Numbered from the stretch's first letter, positions 38,369 through 48,235 are shown. The stretch: DNA of 64,000 bases from Komagataella phaffii GS115 (GCF_000027005.1 NC_012963.1:1178001-1242000), one strand, 5' to 3'. Numbers and translations are program-made. The notes: generated from the sequence alone by a model not told the origin.

Positions 38369-40029
38369 ATGCCTTTGCAATCCGATCAGGAATTGCTGTA
38401 TCGGGAGCCGGAACCTGAGACTGACTACTCCCTTTTTGAACAGCCTGAAGAGCAGCCTGATACTTCCAAAAGGGAAATATTTGGATGGTGTTTATATTCA
38501 TGGTCCTCTGAACCGTTTATTGTCAGTGTGGTCGGCACCTATGTTCCCTTACTTTTGGAGCAGTTAGCAAGAGATAATGGGGTTCTTAACTCAGACAGAA
38601 CAACACCTTGCAACCCAAAAAAAACCCAGCAACTCCAGAGCCACTGCCACCCCAGCAGCCATCACCTGACTCCACATGTGTTTTACCTCTATTCAATGGA
38701 CATTACTATGTAGACACATCCTCTTTTGCATTGTACACATTTTCACTTTCGGTTCTCGTTCAAACATTATTGGTCATAAGTTTAAGTGGTGCTGCTGATA
38801 GAGGGTCTCATAGGAAGCAAATATTGATTATTATGGGCCTACTAGGTTCTCTTTTCACAATTTCTTACATATTCATCAACGACACCCAATATTATACGGC
38901 AAGCACTCTTGCTGTGCTAGCGAACAGCTGCTATGGAGTAGCAAATGTTTGTGGTAACGCGTTTTTGCCCTTGTTGACGAAGTTTCACCCAGAGTTGAAA
39001 AAGATTCCCGAGAATGATCGCAGTTATATTGACACGAAGGGATTAATATCCTCAAAAATTAGCGGAAAAGGTGCTGCTACCGGTTATGTGTCGGCCTTAA
39101 TTATGCAACTATTGACTATGAGTATGATTGTTCATTTGAGGAAGAAGAAGCCCCATGAAATTCATGTCGAATCAGAAGACACAATTTGGCCCATCCAAGT
39201 TGCTATTTCCATGGTAGGCATATGGTGGTTTCTGTTCCAACTACCATTGAAATGGCTTCTTCAATCCAGGCCTGGACCCCCATTGGAGTTTCATCTTCAT
39301 GGTACGAGTACTATCATCAATCATCTCCACATAGTTAAAAGCTATACTATTTTTGGCTGGTCCACATTGAAGCATGCTTTAAACCAAACTAAAGATCTGA
39401 AAGATATTTCGATTTTTCTTTTGGGTTGGTTCATAATCTCAGACTCTCTAACAACTATCAACTCTGCCGCCATTTTGTTTGCAAGATCTCAATTAGAGAT
39501 GTCTACCTTGGCACTATCTGTTATTGGTATTCTTACCATGGTTTCAGCGATACTCGGAGCAACTCTCATTCCGAATGTAATTCAACCGAAATTCAATATT
39601 TCTACCAAAGATATGCTTCTTTATATTATTATTTGGGCAGCGCTTATTCCATGTTGGGGAATCTTAGGCTTCTTCACGGAGAAGATTGGGCTGCGGTCTC
39701 CAGTTGAAATGTATGCGCTATCAGCATGGTATGGGTTTGCTCTTGGAGGATTGGCGACTGTTTCAAGGTCTCTATACGGGTTGTTGATTCCTCCTGGTCA
39801 GGAATCTATTTTCTATTCGGTATTCAGTGTTACAGACAAAGGAAGCAGTATTTTAGGCCCACTCATTGTTGGACTAATCATTGATAAAACTCACAATATT
39901 CGTTATTGTTTTTACTTCCTTTTTGGTCTGCTAATCCTGGCACTTCCCATAATAAACGCCCTGGACGTTTCAAGAGGGATGGAAGAAGCAAAAGATTTGG
40001 CGGAGGAAAGTGGGACCATAGCTGTTTAA
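38369..40029 (+). CDS. ATG22: Atg22 vacuolar amino-acid exporter, broken by a -1 shift
   Basis: Atg22 is an MFS-type vacuolar membrane protein that returns amino acids to the cytosol after autophagy. The N-terminal part (38369 to ~38620) encodes KREIFGWCLYSWSSEPFIVS and the first membrane helix. The rest (~38617-40029) lies in the next frame, from the loop PEPLPPQQP through SSFALYTFSLSVL to the C-terminus, with ~10 more helices. The frames meet at an A8 run (38617-38624). One extra A would join them, giving ~550 residues, the normal size. In the first frame the run reads CCA AAA AAA ACC, which contains the slippery heptamer A-AAA-AAA. The cause could be assembly error, mutation or slippage. 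Confidence 0.85.
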
Positions 40030-40123
40030 CTGGTGTAAAATGAATAAGGCATACTTACCTTCGTAAAATCGGTTTTTCATTATAATATATAATTTGACAT
40101 AACTATTACCATACGGGATTGAA

Positions 40124-41698
40124 TCAGTATGCGTAACGGAAGTTAACATTCTCTCTGTCGGTTAAATCCTCAAAAGCATGCTTTAAATGTTCATCTCTTA
40201 GAGCTTCGCCTCTCTCAATCATCTTCTCTTTTCTGTAGTTCTCTCTCATTAACCACAATCTCATGAAGACCAGCAATGTAATCAGTGCTGCATAACACCC
40301 CATGTGGGTACCGAAGGCAGTCAAATAACGGGGAGCATCCTGAGCACGGAAAACTTGAGGACCCACACAGTTACCAACGGCCCAACCAACAAAGTTAAAA
40401 GCGGTACAGAACGATTTCTTGGATTGACCAGCAATGTTACGGGATAGCAGAGATAGACCCAAGTTCGCAACACCCCAGAAAGACAAGGTCAGGTAGTAAC
40501 AAAACAACAGCACACCTCTTCTGAGCTTATAATCGTAAGAATCCGTATCGTACCCATCAATAGTAACAGTCATTAATACCACTGTACCAATGATGGAAGG
40601 AATGACATAACCAATCATAAAGAAAATGTTTTGGTTGAACCTCTTAGTCAACCATGCAGAAGACAGAAGCAAAATGATCAAGTAAGCACCAAGAACCATG
40701 GCCAACAGTTGAGTTTCCAAAACGGTGAATCCAAAAGAGGATATAATGATGTTAGCAAAGGCACCTAAACCAGAAGTTGGAAGTGAGGTCAAAAATTGAA
40801 TAAGGAAGTAGCAATAAGTTTGAGGGTCTTTCAAAGCTTCGACTACTTGATATCTCTTGAGCTTTCTGTTTTGTAAACCAGTTTGATTAGAACGAACACG
40901 CTCAACCATCAACTTTTTGTCTTCTTCCGACCAACATTTGGCGGCCATCGGAGAATCTGGAGTCCAAATTAAGACGAAGACACCCCAAACGACTGTGATA
41001 CAACCATAAACTAAGAACAGGATTTGCCAGTTCTTTAAAGAAGCTCCGGTAATCAAAGTAAAGCAGTAAGCTAACACACCACCCACGATCTGTTGACCAC
41101 CGTTCATCATATACCATAAAGCGACAATAGTAGCCTGTTCATCACGTTTATACCACATAGAACTCATAACGATAAAACAAGGTTGGCAACAACATTCGAA
41201 AAGACCCAACAGTGTTCGGACAACGACAAGGGCGCCAAAATTGTGTCCCAAAGCATGGAAACCCAAAACAACACCCCAGGCAAAAATATTAAAACATAGG
41301 TACTTGGCAATAGGAAGTCTCTGAATCAACCAGTTGGTTGGGTACTCCCAAACCAGGACAGCCAAATAAGTACAGGTTGTCAACCAAGAATATTGCTGAC
41401 CGACTAAGTTGGAGTCCTCCCTGATACCCATAATGGAAGCAAATGAAAGGGTACCTTTATCCAAAGCCTGCAGGAAGTAGGTACCAACCATCACTGGGAG
41501 GATACGTCTGTTAATCATCCAGAACAGACGTCTATCAGTTTCGGCATCAATCTCAACAGCCTCTTCGTCCATGTATTGAAGAATGTCCTTGTCGACTTTC
41601 TCAGCATGGACTCTGTCCACATGTTTCTCGTCAGACGCTAGGGAGCCCATATCCTCCAGGTGTTCGACTGATGTTCTTTTGGCACTTAAATCAGACAT
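40124..41698 (-). CDS. Dal5-family anion:cation symporter (MFS)
   Basis: The 524-residue product is a 12-helix major-facilitator protein of the allantoate permease (Dal5/Tna1/Vht1) group, whose members import carboxylates and other small anions with protons. Family marks are the start of the first helix (NRRILPVMVGTYFLQALDKG) and the segment GQQYSWLTTCTYLAVLVWEYP. A polar central loop carries WTPDSPMAAKCWSEEDKK. Cytosolic tails are charged. It is divergent from the GH105 gene across 566 bases and starts the probable sugar-acid cluster, so an unsaturated uronate saccharide is the inferred cargo. Confidence 0.82.
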   Translation of the reverse strand: MSDLSAKRTSVEHLEDMGSLASDEKHVDRVHAEKVDKDILQYMDEEAVEIDAETDRRLFWMINRRILPVMVGTYFLQALDKGTLSFASIMGIREDSNLVGQQYSWLTTCTYLAVLVWEYPTNWLIQRLPIAKYLCFNIFAWGVVLGFHALGHNFGALVVVRTLLGLFECCCQPCFIVMSSMWYKRDEQATIVALWYMMNGGQQIVGGVLAYCFTLITGASLKNWQILFLVYGCITVVWGVFVLIWTPDSPMAAKCWSEEDKKLMVERVRSNQTGLQNRKLKRYQVVEALKDPQTYCYFLIQFLTSLPTSGLGAFANIIISSFGFTVLETQLLAMVLGAYLIILLLSSAWLTKRFNQNIFFMIGYVIPSIIGTVVLMTVTIDGYDTDSYDYKLRRGVLLFCYYLTLSFWGVANLGLSLLSRNIAGQSKKSFCTAFNFVGWAVGNCVGPQVFRAQDAPRYLTAFGTHMGCYAALITLLVFMRLWLMRENYRKEKMIERGEALRDEHLKHAFEDLTDRENVNFRYAY

Positions 41699-42264
41699 TA
41701 AAATGGTCTTATTTGTTTTGATAGTGTTGGAAATTACTGAAACAGAATCCCTGTGGACATATTTATACCCCAGACAGTAAGAGGGTTAGATTAAGATGAA
41801 AACGTAACTAAGGGAGGAGACTGTGACCAAAACTCTTTGACAGGGAGTAATGAAAAGCAAATGAACACGAAAAAACTGGGGATTCTGGTGGGAGTTGCAG
41901 TTGTTAGTAAGACAATAAGGCACGCATGCACAAACGGAGAGTTTTATCGCAGCAACGTTTACCCCAGAAACTAACAATTTAGTGACCAAGGATTTTCAAT
42001 TTGGTAATTACCATGCAGGAAAATAATAATCGCGGGGCAGATCAGGGACAAAAAATGGTGGATGCTTGTTTACGGAGCGCGACTAAGGCCCCACTTTGTG
42101 GTTTAGAAGAAAAATTGCATGAAGTCCCCCACCATGACTTCCACCACCTCCTCTCTTTTCTCGTCAAATTCAGCTTTTTTCCGTGTTTCCGTTCTAATCT
42201 GGAGAAATAAATATGGGGATAAGGTTACTGAGAACCGTTTATAGTGCTAGCAGAATAAACACAA
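41699..42264. promoter_or_regulatory. Bidirectional promoter of the carrier and GH105 genes
   Basis: The 566 bases serve two divergent cluster genes. G-rich boxes lie at 42032-42037 (GCGGGG after an AT-rich stretch), 42087-42094 (GGCCCCAC) and 42124-42133 (GTCCCCCACC). A TATAAA-type box precedes the carrier gene. The G-boxes resemble Mig1/CreA repressor sites and recur in the other cluster promoters. Confidence 0.45.
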
Positions 42265-43380
42265 ATGCCCTCTGAATTGTACGACATCAAAGCTTCCTCC
42301 GTTGACGAGTTGATTAACAGACTAATTACCAATTTGGTCAATATCAAAGACCACACCGGCCAGTTTTTAATGACTATTCCTGATGGGAGAGTTATTGACA
42401 CCAAGGGTTGGATCACTGGTTGGGAATGGACACACGGTATTGGCTTGTATGGCATGTGGCATTACTACCAACAAACTGATAACAAGGCGATCTTGAAGCA
42501 TATTGAAGATTGGTTCCAGGCCCAAATGTTTGGTCCTGACGGATCTACTTCTAAAAATATTAATACCATTGCTGTATTCCTATCGTTAGCCTACGTCTAC
42601 GAGAAACACGGTAATGAAAAGTATAAGCCATACTTGGACTCTTGGGCTGAATGGGCTATGTACGATTTACCACGTACCGAATGTGGAGGAATGCAACATG
42701 CCACCTATCTGACTGACAATTACCAGCAAATGTGGGACGATACTTTGATGATGACTGTCATGCCATTGGCCAAGATTGGTCTTTTGTTCAACAGACCTCA
42801 TTACGTGGAGGAAGCCAAAAAGCAAATGCTTTTGCATGTCAAATATCTAGCTGACACCAAGACAGGCCTTTGGTTCCATGGTTATACTTTTGAAGGAAAT
42901 CATAATTTTGCGAATGCCCTATGGGCTCGTGGTAACTCATGGATCACCATTGTTATACCAGAATTTATTGAGCTTCTGAATCTTCAACCGGGTGATTTCT
43001 TGAGGGAATTCCTACTAGAGACTCTTAACAGACAGGTTTCCAAATTGGCTGAGCTTCAGGACAATTCAGGATTATGGCACACGCTGTTAGATGACCCATC
43101 GTCTTACTTGGAAAGTTCTGCAAGTGCTGGTTTTGCTTATGGAATTTTGAAATCTGTGAGAAAAAGATATATTGATGCTAAATACAGAGACGTTGGCGTA
43201 AAGGCTATCAAGGGAGTTATCAGCCAAATCGATAGTGACGGTGAATTATTAAACACCTCCTTTGGTACTGGTATGGGAGATGACTTGCAATTTTACAAGG
43301 ATATCCCATTGACTTCTATGCCTTACGGACAGGCGTTAGGAATGATTGCTTTGGTGGAATACTCCAAGTTGTACCTTTGA
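42265..43380 (+). CDS. GH105/GH88-type unsaturated uronyl hydrolase
   Basis: The family hydrates the double bond of unsaturated uronic acids at the end of pectin- or glycosaminoglycan-derived oligosaccharides. This frees the next sugar (rhamnose in YteR) and 4-deoxy-5-keto-uronate. The 371-residue product is full length and has the alpha6/alpha6-barrel signatures: GWEWTHGIGLYGMW, WDDTLMM with the likely catalytic Asp159, TGLWFHGY with His205, WARGNSW, and SSASAGFAYGI. No signal peptide is present, so it acts in the cytosol on imported substrate. Such enzymes are rare in budding yeasts. The carrier is divergent and the aldolase convergent. Confidence 0.87.
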   Translation: MPSELYDIKASSVDELINRLITNLVNIKDHTGQFLMTIPDGRVIDTKGWITGWEWTHGIGLYGMWHYYQQTDNKAILKHIEDWFQAQMFGPDGSTSKNINTIAVFLSLAYVYEKHGNEKYKPYLDSWAEWAMYDLPRTECGGMQHATYLTDNYQQMWDDTLMMTVMPLAKIGLLFNRPHYVEEAKKQMLLHVKYLADTKTGLWFHGYTFEGNHNFANALWARGNSWITIVIPEFIELLNLQPGDFLREFLLETLNRQVSKLAELQDNSGLWHTLLDDPSSYLESSASAGFAYGILKSVRKRYIDAKYRDVGVKAIKGVISQIDSDGELLNTSFGTGMGDDLQFYKDIPLTSMPYGQALGMIALVEYSKLYL

Positions 43381-43580
43381 TATATAGATAGTATGAATAC
43401 TCATTTAGCGTACCTTGAAGGGATCAATACAAAATTATTCAATGATTATAACTTATTCAGAGAAACATATCTATAGAGGCCGTGGGCGGCCCATTTGCAG
43501 TCAATGTTAAGAACTAAAATTCGTAATACAAACTATCCATCTATAAAGTCTTTCCCTTTGTCATGAATAACCTGAAAGTC

Positions 43581-44522
43581 TTATAAGGATTTCTCTAGCT
43601 TAGCTAGCTCGTTAAATTCAATTTCATACTTCTTCCAAACTTCTAGGTTGGCAGGTTTACTCAAAGGTGGTCTTCCTGTAAGAGTTTCTCCGTATCCATA
43701 CAGTTTATTCAGTGAGTATTTGACTCCAACTACATTTAGTGCAGTGACCATTTCATCAACTTTGGTGACCAAGTATTGAATCTTTTGAGCTTTTTGTAAC
43801 TCTCCAGCGTCGTATAGCTCCAATATCTTCAACATACTCTTTGGGAACATTCCAGATAATCCATCAATGGCACCAAAAACCCCAACAGATAATGAGGGAA
43901 TTAAAACTTGACCTAAGCCTGTAAAGGGCCTAAAATTGTACGTCTCGATTAGGTCGGTATTCTGTCCCAATAGCGTGTAAGTTGCTAAGTTGAAATGTGT
44001 CAACTTGACGGCAACAATTGCGGGAAGCTTACCCAAACTTTCAAATGTTTCCGGTTTGATATCGACACCATTACAGTTACCTGGGTAGTTATAAATAATT
44101 ATTGGCAACGGAGAGTCCTTGGAAACAAGTTCAAAGTATTCTATTATCCCCTCTTGGCTGATCAAGTTTGGACCGAAGTATCCCGGGACCAATATAATTG
44201 AAAAATCAGCACCTGCTTCCTTTGCCAACCTCATCTCCTCTCTAATCTCTTCCACAGGTCCTGACGGAGCTCCAGCAATGATCTTGAAATTGGGATCAGG
44301 GACAGCCTCTCTCAAAGTACGGAAAAGTGACAATCTTTCATCTCTAGTCAGATGTGTAGACTCGCCCATGGATCCAGCGACGACCAGCCCATTGATACCA
44401 GCATTATGTAAAAACTTTGCGTGCTCTACTTGGGTTTCTAAGTCTAAGGAGTAATCCTTCTTGAAGTAGGTTGGGATGGGGGTGTATATTCCACGGGGCA
44501 AAACAAAAGAGTCAACTGTCAT
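43581..44522 (-). CDS. DHDPS-family aldolase (2-keto-3-deoxy sugar-acid type)
   Basis: This is a class I aldolase of the DapA/NanA superfamily that forms a Schiff base with a 2-keto acid. The 313-residue product has the loop GSMGES (50-55), Tyr144 in IIYNYPG, and the Schiff-base Lys173 in AVKLTHFN. The start LPRGIYTPIPTYF resembles fungal GaaC, which splits 2-keto-3-deoxy-L-galactonate into pyruvate and L-glyceraldehyde, and HOGA1-like enzymes. Biosynthetic DHDPS is not expected, because fungi make lysine by the aminoadipate route. With GH105 next door, cleavage of a reduced 4-deoxy-5-keto-uronate product is the best guess. Confidence 0.82.
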   Translation of the reverse strand: MTVDSFVLPRGIYTPIPTYFKKDYSLDLETQVEHAKFLHNAGINGLVVAGSMGESTHLTRDERLSLFRTLREAVPDPNFKIIAGAPSGPVEEIREEMRLAKEAGADFSIILVPGYFGPNLISQEGIIEYFELVSKDSPLPIIIYNYPGNCNGVDIKPETFESLGKLPAIVAVKLTHFNLATYTLLGQNTDLIETYNFRPFTGLGQVLIPSLSVGVFGAIDGLSGMFPKSMLKILELYDAGELQKAQKIQYLVTKVDEMVTALNVVGVKYSLNKLYGYGETLTGRPPLSKPANLEVWKKYEIEFNELAKLEKSL

Positions 44523-45002
44523 GTTAGAGAAAAGTTTACAAGTAAAAAGTGGAGAGCGAAATGAAACTTAATACTTACTCATTAAGCTTTATATGATTGG
44601 GGAGGCCACCGAATAATGATATTACCTTCGATTTATCATTAACTGAAAGTGGAGTTGAAAACAGAAGAAGTTTATTTTGACGCCTGACCATATGGCTCCA
44701 CAGTGGGGGTTACATCACGGTTTTGGTGGGGCACAGGGGTGCATCTAGTACATAATTGATACATCATGCATGACTATTAAGTGTGGGGGCGCCTCCGCAC
44801 AAGTGGAAACAATTTCGATGCTTCCAAACTTCGAAGCCGAGGAGAGAGGATAATAGATATCAAATACCGAATAGTTTCACTCCATCATGAAAATTATGCT
44901 GGGATACAACGGAAAATGGTATTTTAGCATTGAATAAAATCCTTCGACCTTCCATTCCTACATATCTCGTCACCTAACTTATATATTCATATCTATTTTA
45001 CC
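44523..45002. promoter_or_regulatory. Aldolase promoter with G-rich boxes
   Basis: This is 480 bases between the aldolase start and the ADH stop. Three GTGGGG boxes lie at 44703-44709, 44726-44732 and 44783-44790; the last is followed by GCGCC to make a near-palindrome. They match boxes in the other cluster promoters. Nothing else was recognised. Confidence 0.45.
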
Positions 45003-46076
45003 CTATTCAAACTGTTTTCCGTAATTAGTAAGGGTGAAACGGTATTTGACATCGTTGCGGTGCAACTTCTCCAGTCCGTTTTTAATACCCTCCTGAGAGA
45101 TTGAAATTGGCTCATACCAAGCTTCAATACCCTTTTCAGCAGCTAACTCAAGCATCTCTTTCATTTCTTCACGGTTACCCAAATGAGAAGAACCGAAATA
45201 GCAGCCGTTCTTGATGAAAGATCCAGCATTCATTTCCATCTTGTCCTCTGGAAGTCCGACAGATACAAACTTTGCCCCAATATTAAGTGTGGATACATAG
45301 GCATCAAGGTCAAAGTTCTGGCTGGAATTGGCTGTACTAATGATTAAGTCGAACTTATACTTGTATGGTAAGTTCCAACCTTCCTTCTCAGTTTCAATGA
45401 AGTAATCAGCTCCCAATTTAAGAGCGTCTGCTTTCTTCTTGTCATTCCTGGAAATTGCGTAGACTTCAGCTCCAAGAGCCTTGGCGAATTGAAGAGCAAA
45501 ATGCCCCAAACCACCGATACCAACAACACCCACCTTCTTGCCTGGTCCAATATTGTTTCTCTTTAAAGGAGAATAAGTGGTGATACCAGCGCACAACATT
45601 GGAGCAACTCCTTCTACGGATAATCCTTTTGGAATCTTGAATGCAAACTCTTTGTTGCAACGAGCATAGTTGGAGTAACCACCATAGGTTCTTGACCCAT
45701 CGGGATAAGCGTCATCATATGTATCAATCCAGTTAGGACAGTAGTTTTCGTTTTTGGACTTGCAGACATCACACGTCAAATCAGCCCAACACATTGCTCC
45801 CATACCGACAGTGTCTCCAACCTTGATATTGTCGACCTTTGAACCAACTCTAACTACAGTTCCAACAATCTCATGACCAACAATGGAGGGAAGCTTTGGC
45901 TGACCCCACCCTCCGGAAATGGTGTGAATATCACTGGAGCATATACCACATGCTTCGATCTTGATGTCAACATCATCTTCCTGGAAAGGTCTAGGAGTAA
46001 ATTGAATTTTCTTTACTTCGGACCACTTACTTGGGTCGTGAACTGCAAATCCTTCAAAAGTGTCTGGGTAAGCCAT
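45003..46076 (-). CDS. NADP-type zinc alcohol dehydrogenase (Adh6/Adh7 family)
   Basis: This is a medium-chain zinc reductase of the cinnamyl-alcohol group, which reduces many aldehydes with NADPH. The 357-residue product has the catalytic zinc residues C46, H68 (GHE) and C162. The structural zinc site is C96/C102/C105/C113, and the Rossmann motif VGIGGLGH is present. The segment YGGYSNYARCNKEFAFKIP is family-typical. It is on the same strand as the aldolase and shares G-rich promoter boxes, so it may reduce the keto-uronate or the glyceraldehyde from that pathway. General aldehyde detoxification is the alternative. Confidence 0.88.
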   Translation of the reverse strand: MAYPDTFEGFAVHDPSKWSEVKKIQFTPRPFQEDDVDIKIEACGICSSDIHTISGGWGQPKLPSIVGHEIVGTVVRVGSKVDNIKVGDTVGMGAMCWADLTCDVCKSKNENYCPNWIDTYDDAYPDGSRTYGGYSNYARCNKEFAFKIPKGLSVEGVAPMLCAGITTYSPLKRNNIGPGKKVGVVGIGGLGHFALQFAKALGAEVYAISRNDKKKADALKLGADYFIETEKEGWNLPYKYKFDLIISTANSSQNFDLDAYVSTLNIGAKFVSVGLPEDKMEMNAGSFIKNGCYFGSSHLGNREEMKEMLELAAEKGIEAWYEPISISQEGIKNGLEKLHRNDVKYRFTLTNYGKQFE

Positions 46077-46646
46077 TTGTTATAGTGATGAAATAAAAAA
46101 TTAAAAATAAGATGGTTAGAAACGAATTTCACTTCGCCATCTATATATATTATATTTGAAGCCAATAGTGCCCCCACTGATGTTGAGGTGGAGGGGCGAA
46201 CGTTATGGTTTTGAAAGAGTTTATCCGAGCAACTGATGCGCACTCACAGCCGAATCTGAAAACTGGTGGGAGTTTAGTGGAATTTCGGTGGGAATGGGGG
46301 ATGCATTAAATTCTGGGGAAGGCGATTATTTCTGAAGTATTCAAATGTAATGACTAACCAAAGGTGACTAGTTTTGACTATGCAGATAACCAACTCTGAG
46401 TGCGGTCATTGGCAATCTTGCCTTTGTTTACTCTCCTCTCCAACTCAAATTTTGACCTTATGTACAGTAACATTCACATATTTACTCCTCGATCGGATCT
46501 ACACCTGCCAGACATTTGACATCTACATTACATAAGCAGTAGAAGTACTCTCGAGTCAATTCGCGCGGGTCTTCCCAAAGTTTTTGGAATTCTGCTTCCT
46601 GCTTCCGTAAAGCAGCTCTCACAGGTATACCAGGTTAGCACAACAA
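46077..46646. promoter_or_regulatory. Divergent promoter of ADH and ceramide synthase
   Basis: Near the ADH start is a TATATATATTATAT stretch (46142-46155), then GTGCCCCCAC (46168-46177, inside AGTG-CCCC-CACT) and GGAGGGGCG (46190-46198). The right half is the ceramide synthase promoter, with nothing recognised. Confidence 0.4.
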
Positions 46647-47858
46647 ATGTCTAAAGAGGAAAAGACAAGACGTCGAAGAGCGTCATCCATTGGAAACATA
46701 AACCTAGGTGACAATGCAGTTCCTTCTTTGACTACCCGAAAGTCGAATGCTCAGCAGAGAAAGTCTAGCTCCGCCCGTATTAATTTAATCAACAAGAAGG
46801 GAAGTTCCGATTGGGGTTTAGTTAAAAAAATTGGACTTTCCTTGGTCGAACTGAGCTCGCGTCACACATGGTTGCCATTTTTGGTTTCTTTGGTTGCCAT
46901 ACATGGCTCGTATCTGTTATCTAATAACCACACTCCATCCAATCCATTGCACAAGTTCGTTGATCTTTCATATAAAATCGAAGGAACTAACCCTCCCATG
47001 TATGGCAAAGGATGGAAAGACTTCTGCTTTGTGTTTTACTTCATGATTTTCTTCAGTTTCTACCGTGAATTTTTGATGCAAGCGTTACTGAAACCTTTGG
47101 CCAGTAAGTTGGGTATCACAAGAGAGTCTAAAGTCAGAAGATTCATGGAACAGTCTTATTCAATGTGCTACTATGGATTTTCTGGGCCCTTGGGTCTATA
47201 TATCATGGCAGGTATGCCCTTGTGGTACTTCAACACGACAGAATTCTATATTACTTACCCTCACAAAAGTCATGAATATCTGTTCAAGTACTATTATTTG
47301 GGTCAAGCCGCTTTCTGGTCTCAACAAGCTGTTGTCTTGATGCTACAATTGGAAAAGCCGAGAAAAGATTTCAAGGAGCTGGTTATTCACCACATTATCA
47401 CCATTGCACTGATTTACTGTAGTTACAGATTTCATTTCACTTGGATGGGGCTTGCAGTCTACATTACCATGGACATCTCTGACTTCTTCCTGGCTCTTTC
47501 CAAGACCCTGAACTATGTTGATTCAGCTTACACTGGTCCCGCGTTCATGTTCTTTGTGGGTGTCTGGTTCTACTTGCGCCATTGGCTCAATGTCAAGATC
47601 CTTTGGTCTGTATTGACTGAATTCCGTACCGTAGGTCCATTTGAATTGAACTGGATCACACAGCAATACAAATGTTGGATTTCACAACCAATTGTATTTT
47701 CATTGATTTTTGCCTTGCAGCTGGTGAATCTGTACTGGTTTGTGTTAATTCTCCGGATTTTGTACCGTCACATCTTTTTAGATGTTACCAAAGACGAAAG
47801 ATCCGACGATGAAAGCGAAGAAGAAGCCCAAGTAGAACCCTCCAAGAAGGAAGAATAG
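46647..47858 (+). CDS. LAC1: Ceramide synthase, Lag1/Lac1 type
   Basis: Ceramide synthase is an ER membrane enzyme that N-acylates sphingoid bases using acyl-CoA. The 403-residue product has an N-terminal basic cytosolic region (TRRRRASSIGNI) and about seven membrane helices. The TLC/Lag1 motif carries the paired histidines in VIHHIITIALIYCSYRFHFT, followed by MDISDFFLALSKTLNY. The C-terminus is acidic and then Lys-rich (KKEE), which may aid ER retention. Several yeasts encode two classes with different chain-length use, and I cannot decide which this is, so the symbol is tentative. Confidence 0.88.
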   Translation: MSKEEKTRRRRASSIGNINLGDNAVPSLTTRKSNAQQRKSSSARINLINKKGSSDWGLVKKIGLSLVELSSRHTWLPFLVSLVAIHGSYLLSNNHTPSNPLHKFVDLSYKIEGTNPPMYGKGWKDFCFVFYFMIFFSFYREFLMQALLKPLASKLGITRESKVRRFMEQSYSMCYYGFSGPLGLYIMAGMPLWYFNTTEFYITYPHKSHEYLFKYYYLGQAAFWSQQAVVLMLQLEKPRKDFKELVIHHIITIALIYCSYRFHFTWMGLAVYITMDISDFFLALSKTLNYVDSAYTGPAFMFFVGVWFYLRHWLNVKILWSVLTEFRTVGPFELNWITQQYKCWISQPIVFSLIFALQLVNLYWFVLILRILYRHIFLDVTKDERSDDESEEEAQVEPSKKEE

Positions 47859-47910
47859 TTAGCATTATCTTGAATATATGAATAAGAAAGTAAGTCTTGA
47901 CGTCGTATCG

Positions 47911-48124
47911 TCACTTAGTGGATGCTTGCCATTTTTTCTCCAGCAATTCTGCCAACGAATGGCCCGGTTCTCTGCCTACTCGTTTCTCATAGGAATAGTA
48001 AGCTAGTACACCGACTGTTAATCCAAACAATGGATCAAGATATCTGCACAGTTAGTATTGACATCAGAATATATGGCATATAAGGGAGGACTTGCTTTGA
48101 AATTAAATAGGGGTATTGTGCCAT
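47911..48124 (-). CDS. NCE101: Nce101, 53-residue membrane protein, spliced
   Basis: The exons are 48096-48124 and 47911-48043. Joining them gives exactly 53 residues, the length of S. cerevisiae Nce101. The product has a hydrophobic segment and the conserved tail YSYEKRVGREPGHSLAELL, matching YYxYExxxGRxxGHxLxEL in the family. It is linked to non-classical protein export. The 52-base intron starts with GC (GCAAGT) instead of GT, has a perfect TACTAAC branch (complement of 48051-48057) and ends in GCAG. It is divergent from RNH203 across 147 bases. Confidence 0.9.
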
Positions 48125-48227
48125 TGTTGCTCGTAAACTTCACTAAGGGAGGGAATCTGTTTGGTAAGTGAGAGATTGAGGGATCCTATTAGCGCGAATA
48201 CTAAGCAAAGAGGATCTATTACACTGT

Positions 48228-48235
48228 ACGCGCGT
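48228..48235. promoter_or_regulatory. ACGCGCGT palindrome upstream of RNH203
   Basis: It contains MCB-variant cores on both strands (ACGCGC), 37-44 bases before the RNH203 ATG, with GCGCGAA at 48192-48198 nearby. G1/S control is suggestive only. Confidence 0.3.

Noticed and set aside
43581..44522. Aldolase as biosynthetic dihydrodipicolinate synthase
   Set aside because: Fungi make lysine by the aminoadipate route, and the start and neighbours fit keto-deoxy sugar-acid aldolases better.
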